From assembly GCF_003614435.1 (NCBI RefSeq), contig NZ_CP025546.1, forward strand, positions 2,852,001-2,916,000: a DNA stretch of 64,000 nucleotides. Reading direction: 5' to 3'. The notes beneath the pieces were generated by a model. The model searched no databases. It saw nothing but the letters and a program-made list of their open reading frames with translations, and was not told where the DNA came from. Positions 40,174 through 50,606 of this stretch are shown here, in pieces. Source of the DNA: Mycobacterium paragordonae. Lineage in GTDB: Bacteria; Actinomycetota; Actinomycetes; Mycobacteriales; Mycobacteriaceae. Every line of letters begins with the position of its first letter. The first letter of the stretch is position 1. The translations under genes were made by a program, and so were the position numbers.

Positions 40174-40977
40174 ATGAGCCTTCCCAAGCCCAGCAAGCAG
40201 AGTACGGTCGTCATCACGGGTGCCTCGTCGGGAATCGGCACTGAACTCGCGAAAGGATTGGCGCGGCGGGGCTTTCCGCTGATGCTGGTGGCCCGGCGCC
40301 GCGAGCGCCTCGACGAGCTGGCCGACCAGTTGCGGGACAGCGCCAGGGTCGAAGTCGAGGTGCTGCCCCTGGACCTGTCGGACGCCGATTCGCGAGCCAA
40401 GCTCGCGCAGCGGCTGAGCACCGATCCCATTGCCGGGCTATGCAACAGCGCCGGATTCGGTACCAGCGGGCGTTTCTATGAGCTGCCCGCCGAGCGCGAG
40501 AGTGAGCAGGTCACCCTCAATGCGCTGGCCTTGATGGAACTCACCCGCGCGGTACTGCCGGGCATGGTGGAGCGGGGCGCGGGTGCGGTGCTCAACATCG
40601 CCTCGATCGCCGGGTTCCAGCCACTTCCGTTCATGGCGGTGTACTCGGCCAGCAAAGCGTTCGTGCTGACATTCTCCGAGGCCGTTCAGGAGGAGTTGCA
40701 CGGGACGGGAGTATCAGTCACCGCGCTGTGTCCCGGCCCCGTTCCCACCGAGTGGGCCGAGATCGCCAACGCCGAGCGGTTCAGCGTCCCGCTCGCGCAG
40801 GTGTCCCCGGAAGAGGTCGCCGAACAGGCCATTCAGGGCATGCTGTCCGGAAAGCGGGGCGTGGTACCGGGTTTGGTGCCCAAGGTCGCGAGCACCACCG
40901 GCCGGTTGTTGCCGCGCACCGTGCTGCTGCCGGCGATCCGGATCGGAAACAAACTGCGCGGCGGCCCCAGCCACTGA
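40174..40977 (+). CDS. Short-chain dehydrogenase/reductase (Rv1544 homologue)
   Basis: 267 residues, four bases after the previous SDR and probably in the same operon. Motifs: VVITGASSGIGTELAKG, CNSAGFGTSGRF (the usual NNAG reads NSAG), LNIASIAG (Ser) and YSASKAFVLTF (YxxxK), then CPGPVPTEW. This C-terminal pattern is typical of ketoacyl reductase-like SDRs. Substrate unknown. It converges with the pseudokinase gene. Confidence 0.88.
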   Translation: MSLPKPSKQSTVVITGASSGIGTELAKGLARRGFPLMLVARRRERLDELADQLRDSARVEVEVLPLDLSDADSRAKLAQRLSTDPIAGLCNSAGFGTSGRFYELPAERESEQVTLNALALMELTRAVLPGMVERGAGAVLNIASIAGFQPLPFMAVYSASKAFVLTFSEAVQEELHGTGVSVTALCPGPVPTEWAEIANAERFSVPLAQVSPEEVAEQAIQGMLSGKRGVVPGLVPKVASTTGRLLPRTVLLPAIRIGNKLRGGPSH

Positions 40978-40994
40978 GCTCGGCCGCCGGGCGG

Positions 40995-42578
40995 TTACTT
41001 CTCGGGCACGACCTTGAGCACCTGACCCGGGTGCACGGACTTGTCCGATTGATCGGCAATCGCGCCCGTCAGGACGTAGAGATTGTCGGCCGAGTCGACA
41101 GCGACACCGTGCGAGCTCGCGGGAATCGGTATCGAGATAGCGCTGCCGCCACCGGCCGGCAATTCGAAGAATCGCCTGCCGAAGCCGTCGGCGACGAAAA
41201 CGTTGCCCGCGCTGTCGAAAGCGATCTGGCGAGGTTCCAAGATATCGGGAATGGGCAGCGTGGTCGTCGAGGTGGCGCCGGGCGCTAGTTTGACGACCTT
41301 GCCGTGGCCGGTGTTCTCGATGCCGGAACTGACGTAGACGTTGCCGGCTTTATCGACCGCGATGCCTTTGGGCACGTACAGGCCGCTGAATGACAGGTCG
41401 GTCGGCCGGTTTTCGCCCGGGGCCAATTTCTTCACCCCGTACTTGAGTTTGAGGTCGGAGGACAACATGCCGCCGACCGCATAGACGTTGCCCGCCGCGT
41501 CGAATGCGATGGCGTCGATCTTGCTGAACCCGCGGAACTGTAACCGCATCGGGCTGGTCTTGCCGGCCTCCAACACCCAAACCTGGGCACCCTCGCTGTA
41601 ATAGATGTTGCCGGCCTGGTCGACCTTGAGGTCCGTTGCCGAGCGAACATTCACACCAGGGATGTCAACGGCGGCCGCATCCCCGGCGCCGGGCGCCAGC
41701 TTGAACAGCATCGTCGGCATCGAGTCGAATGACCCCTCACCGACAAGGGAAGCCAGCGCGTAGATATTGCCGGCACCGTCGACGCCCACGCTTGTCGTCA
41801 CGCCCAGTCCGGGAAACGGCAGGGCAGTGGGCAGTCCGGTATAGCTGCGCTTGGGTGGGGTGGATGTGGTCGTGGTTTTGGGCGTGGCGGAGTTCCCTGA
41901 GTGGTGGACGAGTTTCGGAATCGCGAAGGCAGCCACCACCACCGCCACAACGATCACCACCACCGCAATCGCCGGCCCCAGGTACCGTCGCCGGCGCAGG
42001 GGCGGTGGAAAGACCACAGGACGTGTGTGCGGATAGGACACCGTGCGGTTGGAAACCGGATCCCATTGTGGGGGAGCAGGATTGGGCTGTCGTGGCGGTA
42101 GATCGATCGTCTGGGTGACCGCTGCCGAAAGCGCATTCTGTGCGGCCTCGACCAACTCGGTGGCGCTGCGGTACCGGTCGCCGGGGTTGGCCGCCAGACC
42201 CCGCGCGATCACGGCGTCGAAACCGATTGGGACGCCCGGCTTCTGCTGACTCGGCGGCATCGCCGAGGCGTTGGGTGGGTGTCCGGTGAGGCACTCGTAG
42301 AGTACGGCAGTCAGTGCCGAGATGTCCGCGCCGTACGCCGCTTCGGTATCGGTGACCAACGTGCGGGTGCGCTCGGTGGACGGTGTCGTGCCAGCCTCGT
42401 CCGCCAGATATGCCGAGCCGTCGTCGGTCAACAGAATGGTTTCGGTCGTCACGCCCCGGTGCGTGCCTCGGTGCGCGCGGGCATCGTCGATCGCCGCCGC
42501 GATCTGACGGACGACCTCGACCGCGCGGCCCGGGTCGAGCGGGCCCTGTTGTGCCAGCTGGGTTTTCAGGTCGCCCAT
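40995..42578 (-). CDS. PknD-like membrane pseudokinase lacking the N-lobe, with NHL beta-propeller
   Basis: 527 residues. The ATG at 42576-42578 overlaps the stop of the upstream kinase (TGATG). The protein starts at the equivalent of helix D/E of the kinase fold, so the glycine loop and the ATP-binding Lys are absent. The catalytic loop reads HRGVTTETILL where the upstream kinases have HRDVKPANILL: Asp, Lys and Asn are all changed. DFG is DEA, and the APE motif is missing. The C-lobe (LTAVLYECLTGHPP, GFDAVIARGLAANPGDRYRS) is retained. A membrane span (AIAVVVIVVAVVVAAFAI) is followed by an extracellular propeller of NHL-like units (GNIYALAS, GNVYVSSGI). It probably modulates the two active kinases. 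Confidence 0.85.
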   Translation of the reverse strand: MGDLKTQLAQQGPLDPGRAVEVVRQIAAAIDDARAHRGTHRGVTTETILLTDDGSAYLADEAGTTPSTERTRTLVTDTEAAYGADISALTAVLYECLTGHPPNASAMPPSQQKPGVPIGFDAVIARGLAANPGDRYRSATELVEAAQNALSAAVTQTIDLPPRQPNPAPPQWDPVSNRTVSYPHTRPVVFPPPLRRRRYLGPAIAVVVIVVAVVVAAFAIPKLVHHSGNSATPKTTTTSTPPKRSYTGLPTALPFPGLGVTTSVGVDGAGNIYALASLVGEGSFDSMPTMLFKLAPGAGDAAAVDIPGVNVRSATDLKVDQAGNIYYSEGAQVWVLEAGKTSPMRLQFRGFSKIDAIAFDAAGNVYAVGGMLSSDLKLKYGVKKLAPGENRPTDLSFSGLYVPKGIAVDKAGNVYVSSGIENTGHGKVVKLAPGATSTTTLPIPDILEPRQIAFDSAGNVFVADGFGRRFFELPAGGGSAISIPIPASSHGVAVDSADNLYVLTGAIADQSDKSVHPGQVLKVVPEK

Positions 42579-44458
42579 CAACCGGCTCCAACCCTGAGCA
42601 GTCGATTGTTCTCGGTAAGGAAAACGGTCCCCGCGGCGTCGACCGCGATGCCGTCGAAAGACTGGTTCTCGGGCACGGTGGGCGCTGTCGACATGGTGGC
42701 TCCGGCCGGGAGCTTGAGGAGTTTCCCCAGGTTGTCGGAGTTGTCGATCACATAGATCGTGGACTTGGCGTCGATCGCGATGCCCTGCGCACGGCCTAAC
42801 TGCGCGAAGGGCAACTGCGTTGGACTGGTTGCGCCGGGCGCCAGTTTGAGGACGCGGCCCATCTGCAGGCCATAGACATTGCCGCCGCCGTCCACCGCGA
42901 CACTCTCGAACAACCCGCCCCCGAACGGAAGCACTGTTGGCGTGGGCGCGTCGACCGCGAGCCGCAGCACCTGGTCGCGCGCAGAAACGTATACGTTGCC
43001 CCCGCCGTCGACTGCGAGACCCGACGGGAGAATCGCGCCGAAAGGCAGTTCGACGGGTGAGGTGGCGCCGGGGGGAAGTTTCCACACCTGACCCGTACCG
43101 GGCGTGGACCAGTCGGTGATGTACAGGGTCCCGGCCGAGTCCACGGCCACCGACTTGGGTTTGGTGAGCCCGCGGATCGGTATCTCGGTGGGCGCGTTGG
43201 TATTCGCGGCGAGTTTGAACACCTTCTTGTTACCGGTGTCGACGACGAACACATTGCCGGCGGCATCGACTGTCACTCCGCCCAGATCGCCGTACCCGAT
43301 GGTCGTCAACGGGGTGGCATTCAGCGGAGGTGCGGAGTTGGTGGCCGTGGCGCTCGTGCTGGGTGCGGCGTTGGTGGCGCTGGTGGCGGACCGAGATGAG
43401 TCCGGCGCTCCTGAGACTGCCACCACGACGGCGACGATGGCGGCAACGGCGGCGACGGAAGCGATGACGACCGCGATGCGGCGACGAGAATTGCGCCGAA
43501 ATGGCTCAGGAACTTGAGTTCTCGGCGCCACAGTCGGCGCCGGCGGATGCCAGGACTGGGTGGGCGGGACGGCGGGCGGCGGCCACGATGGATTGGGCAC
43601 CGGTGTGGACAGCGCACGCTGGGCCGCCGCACCGAGTTCGCCGGCGCTTCGATAGCGATGCTCGGGTTCCTTGGCCATGCCGCGCGCGATCACCTCGTCG
43701 AACCCGACCGGAATCCCGGGCCGCTGCTGACTGGGCCGGGGTGGTGGCGAGGTCAGGTGGGCGGCGACCAGGGCAGGGATCTCGGTACGGTTCTCGAATG
43801 GCGACGCTCCGGTGAGGCACTCGTGGAGCACGCAGGCCAGCGCGTAGATATCGGCGGCTGGTGTGGCCTCGCCCGAGGCGAGCCGCTCGGGGGCGAGATA
43901 GGCGAACGAACCGATGGTGGTGCCTTCGCTGGTGAGCTTGGTATCGGTGGCGGCGTTGGCCAGGCCGAAGTCGACGAGGCAGGCGAAATCGTCTCTGCCG
44001 AGCAGAATGTTGGCCGGCTTGACGTCGCGGTGGATCACCGTTTCAGCGTGCGCGGCATCCAGCGCCGCTGCGATCTGACGCACGATGTTCACCGACCGCG
44101 TCGGCCCCAGCGCGCCGTCGCGCTCCAGCGTGCTCTGCAGGTCGGTCCCGTCGATGAGCCGCATGTCGATGTAGAGCTGCCCGTCGATCTCGCCGCAACC
44201 GTGGATAGGCACCACGTGCGGGTCGTGCAGTCGTCCGGCAGTGCGGGCTTCGCGGAAGAGCCGTTCCCGAAAGGCCGGATTGTGAGAGTAGCTGCTGGAC
44301 AACAGCTTCAGCGCCACGATCCGATGCATGACGGTGTCTTCGGCCTCGTAGACTTCGCCGAAACCGCCGGTGCCGAGCAAGCGGCGCAGCAGGTAAGGCC
44401 CGAAGCGGGTGCCGACCCGCGAACTCGATGAGTGGCGGACGGTGGGATCGTCGGTCAT
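42578..44458 (-). CDS. PknD-like transmembrane Ser/Thr kinase with NHL beta-propeller (second of three)
   Basis: 626 residues. The ATG at 44456-44458 overlaps the upstream stop (ATGA), which favours it over a start 13 codons earlier. The kinase domain is complete: GTGGFGEVYEAED, the VALKLL Lys near 51, HRDVKPANILL, VDFGLA and YLAPERLA. A Pro-rich linker, a single membrane span (IAVVIASVAAVAAIVAVVVA) and a C-terminal NHL propeller (VDAAGNVFVVDTGNKKVFKL and related repeats) follow. PknD-type kinases sense an extracellular signal through the propeller and phosphorylate cytoplasmic targets. It is the central gene of a tightly overlapping operon. Confidence 0.92.
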   Translation of the reverse strand: MTDDPTVRHSSSSRVGTRFGPYLLRRLLGTGGFGEVYEAEDTVMHRIVALKLLSSSYSHNPAFRERLFREARTAGRLHDPHVVPIHGCGEIDGQLYIDMRLIDGTDLQSTLERDGALGPTRSVNIVRQIAAALDAAHAETVIHRDVKPANILLGRDDFACLVDFGLANAATDTKLTSEGTTIGSFAYLAPERLASGEATPAADIYALACVLHECLTGASPFENRTEIPALVAAHLTSPPPRPSQQRPGIPVGFDEVIARGMAKEPEHRYRSAGELGAAAQRALSTPVPNPSWPPPAVPPTQSWHPPAPTVAPRTQVPEPFRRNSRRRIAVVIASVAAVAAIVAVVVAVSGAPDSSRSATSATNAAPSTSATATNSAPPLNATPLTTIGYGDLGGVTVDAAGNVFVVDTGNKKVFKLAANTNAPTEIPIRGLTKPKSVAVDSAGTLYITDWSTPGTGQVWKLPPGATSPVELPFGAILPSGLAVDGGGNVYVSARDQVLRLAVDAPTPTVLPFGGGLFESVAVDGGGNVYGLQMGRVLKLAPGATSPTQLPFAQLGRAQGIAIDAKSTIYVIDNSDNLGKLLKLPAGATMSTAPTVPENQSFDGIAVDAAGTVFLTENNRLLRVGAG

Positions 44459-46326
44459 TGCGGCGGCCCTAGTTCCAGCACCTTGCCGGTCGCGCATTCG
44501 TCGGTGCGATGGCAGTCGACGACGAACAGATCGCCGTCGTGATCCACAGCGATGCCGAGCGGATAATTCAGGCCGGGGAAGGCGAGCCGGGTCGCGCTGG
44601 TGGCGCCGGGGGCCAGTCTGAAGATCCCATGACCCTCGAAATCGGAGACGTAGACGTTGCCTTTCGGATCCACCGCTACACCGTAAGGTTTTTCGAGCCC
44701 GGCGAATGGTAGCTCGAGGGGAGTGGCCGCGCCTACGGGCAGCTTCAACACACGGCGGTCGTCGCTGTCCGCGATGTAGACGTTGCCGTCCTTATCCACC
44801 GCGATGCCACCAGGCCCGTTCATCGGAACGGTGGGCATCAGTTGGGTGGCGCTGGTCGCACCAGGTGCCAGCTTCAGCACCTGTTTGAGGGCGTTGTCGG
44901 TCATGTAGACGCTGTCGTCCGTTCCCACGGCGATCCCGGCTGGCCGGCCAACGTGGCCGAACGGCAGCATGATCGGGCCGCGGGCGCCGGGCGCGAGTTT
45001 CCACACTCCGGGCGCGTGAATGTCGGCGAGGTAGACGTTGGCGGCCGAATCCACTGCCACGTCGATGCCGTAGATGTCTCCGAACGCCAGTTCCGTGGGG
45101 GAGGCCTGTCCGGGTGCCAGTTTGAGCACCCGGCCTTCGGGCGAGTGCTTGGTCATCTCGGCCACGTAGACGGTTCCGTCGCCACTGACCGCCACGCCAC
45201 GCGCCGCCGACAGGTCGGGGAATTTCAACACCGTCGGGACCGTCGAAGAGGGCCGCGGAGTGCTGACGGCGGAAGAGTGAGTGGAATCGTGCCGGTTTGT
45301 GACGGCCACGATGCCGATCGTGATCACCACGGCGGCGACGGCGACAGCGGCCACGACCAGCGCGGCGCGATTGCGGCGTTTCCGGCGGGGCGGCTCGGCC
45401 CACGGCGGCCGGGGCCCGGGGTGTGTCGGAGGCGGTGGGGGCGAGTGCTGGATCGGTGGCGGTGGTGGCTCGACGGCCCATTCGCGCGTCGGCGCGGCCG
45501 GGTTCAGGGCGCTCTCCGCGGCGGCGGCCAGTTCGCCGGCGGTGCGGTAACGCGCGTCGGGATTCTTTGCCATGCCTCGTGCAATGACGTCGTCCAACGC
45601 GGCCGGGATACCGGGGCGCTGCTGGCTGGGCCGCGGGATGGGCGCGGTCAGGTGCGCCGTCATCAGCGCGGACAGATCCCGGTGCTCGTCATACGGCGCC
45701 TTCCCGGTGAGCAGTTCGTAGAGGACGCACGCGAGCGCGTAGACATCGCAGCGATGGTCTACCGGTGCATCCGAAAGCCGTTCCGGCGCAACATAATCGA
45801 AGGTCCCGACGGCTTTCCCCGTCTTGGTGAGGCGCGCGTCGCCGGCCGCGCTGGCCAGACCGAAGTCGACCAGGCTGGCGAAGTCGTCCCCGGACAGCAG
45901 GATGTTTGCCGGTTTGACGTCACGGTGCAGCACCGTTTCGGCGTGCGCGGCGTCCAGGGCGGCGGCGACCTGGCGTATGAGTCGCACCGCTCGTGCCGGA
46001 TCGAGGGGCCCGTCCCGCTTGAGGAGCGTCTCCAGATCCACGCCCCGGACGAGCCGCATGTCGATATAGACCTGGCCGTCGATCTCCCCGCAGCTGTGAA
46101 TCGGCAGCACGTGCGGTTCGCGAAGGCGTCCGGCGGTACGGGCCTCCCGGAACAGACGCTCGCGGAACACCGGATCCTGGGAGTACGTGTTGCTCAGCAA
46201 CTTGAGCGCGACGGTGCGATGCATGGCGGTGTCCTCGGCTTCGTAGACCTCGCCGAACCCACCGCTACCCAGCATTCGGATCAATCGATACGGCCCGAAC
46301 TGCGAACCCGCCCGATCCTCGACCAC
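44455..46326 (-). CDS. PknD-like transmembrane Ser/Thr kinase with NHL beta-propeller (first of three)
   Basis: 623 residues from the GTG at 46324-46326, chosen because AGGAGG lies five bases upstream; an ATG 11 codons earlier has no such site. Kinase motifs are intact: GSGGFGEVYEAED, VALKLL (Lys near 42), HRDVKPANILL, VDFGLASAAG, YVAPERLS. A Pro-rich juxtamembrane linker (PPPPPIQHSPPPPPTHPG) precedes one membrane span (ALVVAAVAVAAVVITIGIVA). The C-terminal domain has about six NHL-like repeats (GVAVDPKGNVYVSDFEGHGI). First gene of the operon. It is not the pknD-pstS locus of M. tuberculosis, which lies elsewhere, so this is a separate family expansion. Confidence 0.92.
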   Translation of the reverse strand: MVEDRAGSQFGPYRLIRMLGSGGFGEVYEAEDTAMHRTVALKLLSNTYSQDPVFRERLFREARTAGRLREPHVLPIHSCGEIDGQVYIDMRLVRGVDLETLLKRDGPLDPARAVRLIRQVAAALDAAHAETVLHRDVKPANILLSGDDFASLVDFGLASAAGDARLTKTGKAVGTFDYVAPERLSDAPVDHRCDVYALACVLYELLTGKAPYDEHRDLSALMTAHLTAPIPRPSQQRPGIPAALDDVIARGMAKNPDARYRTAGELAAAAESALNPAAPTREWAVEPPPPPIQHSPPPPPTHPGPRPPWAEPPRRKRRNRAALVVAAVAVAAVVITIGIVAVTNRHDSTHSSAVSTPRPSSTVPTVLKFPDLSAARGVAVSGDGTVYVAEMTKHSPEGRVLKLAPGQASPTELAFGDIYGIDVAVDSAANVYLADIHAPGVWKLAPGARGPIMLPFGHVGRPAGIAVGTDDSVYMTDNALKQVLKLAPGATSATQLMPTVPMNGPGGIAVDKDGNVYIADSDDRRVLKLPVGAATPLELPFAGLEKPYGVAVDPKGNVYVSDFEGHGIFRLAPGATSATRLAFPGLNYPLGIAVDHDGDLFVVDCHRTDECATGKVLELGPPQ

Positions 46327-46386
46327 GCGCCCCTCCTCTGTTGCTGAGCGTAACGGCATGGCGGAACTTCCCGTGGCAGCTGGGCT

Positions 46387-46551
46387 GATGGCTCGGGCCC
46401 GCGGCGGTCGGCTGCGCCGGCCTTGCGACCCTCGCGGGGTTGATGGCTCGGGCCCGCGGCGGTCGGCTGCGCCGGCCTTGCGACCCTCGCGGGGTTGATG
46501 GCTCGGGCCCGCGGCGGTCGGCTGCGCCGGCCTTGCGACCCTCGCTAGGCT
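46387..46551 (+). repeat. 55-bp tandem repeat, three copies (VNTR/MIRU-like)
   Basis: Units start at 46387, 46442 and 46497 with GATGGCTCGGGCCCGCGG; units 1 and 2 are identical and end CCTCGCGGGGTT. Unit 3 diverges only in its last bases, where it becomes the TAGGCT promoter element of the next gene. Located between the kinase operon and the divergent Rv1546 homologue, it is a candidate for copy-number variation. Confidence 0.92.
46546..46551 (+). promoter_or_regulatory. -10 element of the Rv1546 homologue at the repeat edge
   Basis: TAGGCT ends six bases before the ATG at 46558, with no Shine-Dalgarno, a leaderless layout. The region 10-40 bases upstream is entirely repeat unit 3. Confidence 0.5.
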
Positions 46552-46557
46552 CTCCCG

Positions 46558-46989
46558 ATGGCTTCCGTTGAGTTGACCTCAAACGTCCCGATGGCCCCGC
46601 AGGACATGTGGGAGCGCGTGTCGGATCTCTCCGAGTTGGGCGAATGGCTCGTCATGCACGAGGGATGGCGCAGCGACATCCCCGACGAGATCACGGTGGG
46701 AACCGAGATCATCGGCGTGGCGCGATCGAAGGGGCTTCGCAACCGGGTGACGTGGACCGTGACCAAGTGGAACCCGCCCCACGAGGTCGCCATGTCGGGG
46801 TCGGGCAAAGGCGGAGCAAAGTACGGCGTCACCGTCACCGTCGCACCCCATGAGGACGGTTCGACCATGGGTCTGCGCCTTGAGCTGGGCGGGCGTGCCC
46901 TGTTCGGCCCGGTCGGCTCGGCCGCGGCACGGGCGGTCAAAGGGGACGTAGAAAAGTCACTGCAATTGTTCGTCGAGCGGTACGCCTGA
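46558..46989 (+). CDS. SRPBCC/polyketide-cyclase-like protein (Rv1546 homologue)
   Basis: 143 residues, the same length as Rv1546. The pattern [28 protein letters not shown] and [20 protein letters not shown] with a long C-terminal helix ([16 protein letters not shown]) is that of the START/SRPBCC fold, which binds small hydrophobic ligands in a helix-grip cavity. Ligand and role are unknown. It is probably transcribed from its own leaderless promoter and lies 68 bases before dnaE1. Confidence 0.88.
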   Translation: MASVELTSNVPMAPQDMWERVSDLSELGEWLVMHEGWRSDIPDEITVGTEIIGVARSKGLRNRVTWTVTKWNPPHEVAMSGSGKGGAKYGVTVTVAPHEDGSTMGLRLELGGRALFGPVGSAAARAVKGDVEKSLQLFVERYA

Positions 46990-47057
46990 ATTCGCCGAGA
47001 CACACTTGCGCGACACGCCCGAAAGACGTCGGTGCCCGGTCATAGACTGGCTCCCCT

Positions 47058-50000
47058 ATGAACCAATCGTCGTTCGTGCACCTGCACAACCACACCGAGT
47101 ATTCGATGCTCGACGGTGCCGCGAAGATCTCGCCGATGCTGGCCGAGGCGCAACGGTTGGAGATGCCCGCGATCGGCATGACCGACCACGGAAACATGTT
47201 CGGCGCCAGCGAGTTCTACAACTCGGCCACCAAGGCCGGGATCAAGCCGATCATCGGCGTCGAGGCGTACATCGCTCCCGGTTCCCGGTTCGACACCCGG
47301 CGCATCACCTGGGGTGATCCCAGCCAGAAGTCCGACGACGTCTCGGGCAGCGGCTCCTACACGCACATGACGATGATGGCCGAGAACGCGACCGGCCTGC
47401 GCAACCTGTTCAGGCTGTCGTCACTGGCGTCCTTCGAAGGCCAACTCGGCAAGTGGTCGCGGATGGATGCCGAACTCATCGCAGAGCACGCCGAAGGCAT
47501 CATCGCCACCACCGGCTGCCCCTCGGGGGAGGTGCAGACGCGGCTGCGCCTCGGCCATGAGCGCGAAGCGCTGGAGGCGGCCGCCAAGTGGCGGGAGATC
47601 TTCGGCGCCGAGAACTTCTTCCTCGAGCTGATGGACCACGGGATCTCCATCGAGCACCGGGTCCGCGAAGGTTTGCTGGAGATCGGCCACAAGTTGGGCA
47701 TCCCGCCGCTGGCCACCAACGACTGTCATTACGTCACCCGCGACGCCTCGCATAATCACGAGGCGCTGCTGTGCGTGCAGACCGGCAAGACGCTCTCGGA
47801 CCCCAACCGGTTCAAGTTCGACGGCGACGGCTACTACCTCAAGTCCGCGGCCGAGATGCGCCAGCTGTGGGACAGCCAGGTCCCCGGAGCATGCGACTCC
47901 ACCCTGCTGATCGGCGAGCGGGTCCAGTCCTACGCCGAGGTCTGGACGCCGCGCGACCGGATGCCGATCTTCCCGGTGCCCGAGGGGCACGACCAGGGAT
48001 CGTGGCTGCACCACGAGGTGATGGCGGGTCTGCAGCGGCGCTTTCCCGCCGGTGTCGGCCAGGACTACATCGACCGGGCCGAGTACGAGATCAAGGTCAT
48101 CTGCGACAAGGGTTTTCCGGCGTACTTCCTGATCGTGGCCGACCTGATCAACTACGCACGCTCCGTCGACATCCGGGTGGGGCCGGGTCGTGGCTCGGCC
48201 GCGGGCTCCCTGGTGGCCTACGCGATGGGGATCACCAACATCGATCCCATCCCGCACGGCCTGCTGTTCGAGCGCTTTCTCAATCCGGAGCGCCCGTCGG
48301 CCCCCGATATCGACATCGACTTCGACGACCGTCGCCGCGGTGAGATGGTGCGTTACGCCGCCGACAAGTGGGGGCAGGACCGGGTTGCCCAGGTCATCAC
48401 CTTCGGCACGATTAAAACCAAAGCGGCGCTGAAGGACTCGGCGCGAATCCACTACGGCCAGCCCGGCTTCGCGATCGCGGACCGGATCACCAAGGCGCTG
48501 CCGCCGCCGATCATGGCCAAAGACATCCCGCTGTCCGGCATCACCGACCCGGCCCACGAACGCTACAAGGAAGCCGCCGAGGTGCGCGGCCTGATCGAGA
48601 CCGACCCCGACGTGCGCACCATTTACCAGACGGCGCGGGGCCTGGAAGGCCTGATCCGCAACGCCGGTGTGCACGCGTGCGCGGTGATCATGAGCAGCGA
48701 GCCGCTGACCGAGGCCATTCCGTTGTGGCGGCGGCCGCAGGACGGCGCCATCATCACCGGCTGGGACTACCCGTCGTGCGAGGCCATCGGCCTGCTGAAG
48801 ATGGACTTCCTCGGCCTGCGCAACCTGACGATCATCGGCGACGCGCTGGAGAACATCAAGGCCAACAGGGGAATCGACCTCGACCTGGAATCGGTGCCGC
48901 TGGACGACGAGCCCACCTACGAACTGCTGGGCCGCGGCGACACCCTGGGTGTGTTCCAGCTCGACGGCGGCCCGATGCGGGATCTGCTGCGCCGCATGCA
49001 GCCCACCGAGTTCAATGACATCGTCGCCGTGCTGGCGCTGTACCGTCCCGGGCCGATGGGCATGAACGCCCACAATGACTACGCCGACCGCAAGAACGGG
49101 CGGCAGGCGATCAAGCCGATCCACCCGGAGCTTGAGGAGCCGCTGCGCGAAATCCTCTCGGAGACTTACGGTCTGATCGTCTATCAAGAGCAGATCATGT
49201 TCATCGCGCAGAAGGTCGCCTCGTACACGATGGGCAAGGCCGACGCGCTGCGCAAAGCCATGGGTAAGAAGAAGCTCGAGGTGCTCGAAGCCGAGTACAA
49301 GGGCTTCTACGAGGGCATGACCACCAATGGTTTCTCCGAAAAAGCGGTGAAAGCGTTGTGGGACACCATTCTTCCGTTCGCCGGCTACGCGTTCAACAAG
49401 TCGCACGCCGCCGGTTACGGCCTGGTCTCCTACTGGACGGCCTATCTGAAGGCCAACTATCCCGCCGAGTACATGGCGGGCCTGCTCACCTCCGTCGGTG
49501 ACGATAAGGACAAGGCGGCGGTCTACCTGGCCGACTGCCGCAAGCTGGGCATCACCGTGCTGCCGCCCGACGTGAACGAGTCTTTGGTGAACTTCGCCTC
49601 GGTCGGCGAGGACATCCGGTTCGGGTTGGGCGCGGTGCGCAACGTCGGCGCCAATGTCGTCGGTTCGCTGATCAAGACCCGGAACGAGAAGGGCAAGTTC
49701 ACCGACTTCTCGGATTACCTGAACAAGATCGACATCTCGGCCTGCAACAAGAAGGTCACCGAGTCGTTGATCAAAGCCGGCGCTTTCGACTCCTTGAAGC
49801 ATGCCCGCAAGGGCCTGTTCCTGGTGCACACCGACGCCGTCGATTCGGTGCTGGGCACCAAAAAAGCCGAGGCGATGGGCCAGTTCGACCTGTTCGGCGG
49901 GGATGACGGGTGCACCGAGTCGGTGTTCACCATCAAGGTGCCCGACGACGAGTGGGAGGACAAGCACAAGCTCGCTCTCGAACGCGAGATGCTGGGCCTG

Positions 50001-50591
50001 TATGTGTCCGGGCATCCCCTTAACGGGGTGGCGCACCTGCTGGCGACGCAGGTCGACACCGCGATCCCGGCGATTCTGGACGGCGATGTCGCCAATGAAA
50101 CCCAGGTGCGGGTGGGCGGGATTCTCGCCTCGGTGAACCGGCGGGTCAACAAGAACGGAATGCCCTGGGCTTCAGCACAATTGGAAGACCTGACCGGTGG
50201 CATCGAAGTGATGTTCTTCCCGCACACCTACTCCAACTACGGCGCCGAGATCGCTGACGACGTGGTGGTGCTGGTCAACGCCAAGGTCGCGATCCGCGAC
50301 GACCGCATCAGCTTGATCGCCAATGAGCTTGTGGTGCCGGACTTTTCGAACGCGCAACCGAACCGGCCGCTGGCGGTCAGTCTGCCCACCCGGCAGTGCA
50401 CCATCGACAAGGTGACCGCTCTCAAGCAGGTGCTGGCCCGGCACCCGGGGACGTCGCAGGTACATCTGCGGCTCATCAGCGGTGACCGGATCACCACGCT
50501 GGAGCTGGATCAGTCGCTGCGGGTGACGCCGTCACCGGCGTTGATGGGTGATCTCAAGGAATTGCTCGGACCGGGGTGCCTGGGCAGCTAG
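47058..50591 (+). CDS. dnaE1: DNA polymerase III alpha subunit, replicative
   Basis: 1177 residues. The N-terminal PHP domain (1 to about 290) has the metal-binding [13 protein letters not shown] and GMTDHGNM motifs, which provide the proofreading exonuclease in mycobacterial DnaE1. The palm contains [13 protein letters not shown] with catalytic aspartates near 416-422, and the fingers carry [10 protein letters not shown] and [10 protein letters not shown] helix-hairpin-helix and an OB fold ([20 protein letters not shown]) occupy the C-terminal quarter. It is the essential replicative polymerase. A TAGACT nine bases before the ATG suggests a very short or absent leader. Confidence 0.97.
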   Translation: MNQSSFVHLHNHTEYSMLDGAAKISPMLAEAQRLEMPAIGMTDHGNMFGASEFYNSATKAGIKPIIGVEAYIAPGSRFDTRRITWGDPSQKSDDVSGSGSYTHMTMMAENATGLRNLFRLSSLASFEGQLGKWSRMDAELIAEHAEGIIATTGCPSGEVQTRLRLGHEREALEAAAKWREIFGAENFFLELMDHGISIEHRVREGLLEIGHKLGIPPLATNDCHYVTRDASHNHEALLCVQTGKTLSDPNRFKFDGDGYYLKSAAEMRQLWDSQVPGACDSTLLIGERVQSYAEVWTPRDRMPIFPVPEGHDQGSWLHHEVMAGLQRRFPAGVGQDYIDRAEYEIKVICDKGFPAYFLIVADLINYARSVDIRVGPGRGSAAGSLVAYAMGITNIDPIPHGLLFERFLNPERPSAPDIDIDFDDRRRGEMVRYAADKWGQDRVAQVITFGTIKTKAALKDSARIHYGQPGFAIADRITKALPPPIMAKDIPLSGITDPAHERYKEAAEVRGLIETDPDVRTIYQTARGLEGLIRNAGVHACAVIMSSEPLTEAIPLWRRPQDGAIITGWDYPSCEAIGLLKMDFLGLRNLTIIGDALENIKANRGIDLDLESVPLDDEPTYELLGRGDTLGVFQLDGGPMRDLLRRMQPTEFNDIVAVLALYRPGPMGMNAHNDYADRKNGRQAIKPIHPELEEPLREILSETYGLIVYQEQIMFIAQKVASYTMGKADALRKAMGKKKLEVLEAEYKGFYEGMTTNGFSEKAVKALWDTILPFAGYAFNKSHAAGYGLVSYWTAYLKANYPAEYMAGLLTSVGDDKDKAAVYLADCRKLGITVLPPDVNESLVNFASVGEDIRFGLGAVRNVGANVVGSLIKTRNEKGKFTDFSDYLNKIDISACNKKVTESLIKAGAFDSLKHARKGLFLVHTDAVDSVLGTKKAEAMGQFDLFGGDDGCTESVFTIKVPDDEWEDKHKLALEREMLGLYVSGHPLNGVAHLLATQVDTAIPAILDGDVANETQVRVGGILASVNRRVNKNGMPWASAQLEDLTGGIEVMFFPHTYSNYGAEIADDVVVLVNAKVAIRDDRISLIANELVVPDFSNAQPNRPLAVSLPTRQCTIDKVTALKQVLARHPGTSQVHLRLISGDRITTLELDQSLRVTPSPALMGDLKELLGPGCLGS

Positions 50592-50606
50592 GCCGGCTGG
50601 GTGCCG

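Noticed and set aside
46387..46551. CRISPR array
   Set aside because: The 55-bp units are contiguous with no spacers and no cas genes are near, so it is a tandem repeat. No other array was seen in the window.
47421..50036. 871-codon minus-strand open frame across dnaE1
   Set aside because: It lies wholly antisense to dnaE1 and has shadow composition (His/Gln/Val/Arg-rich). High GC makes such frames common.
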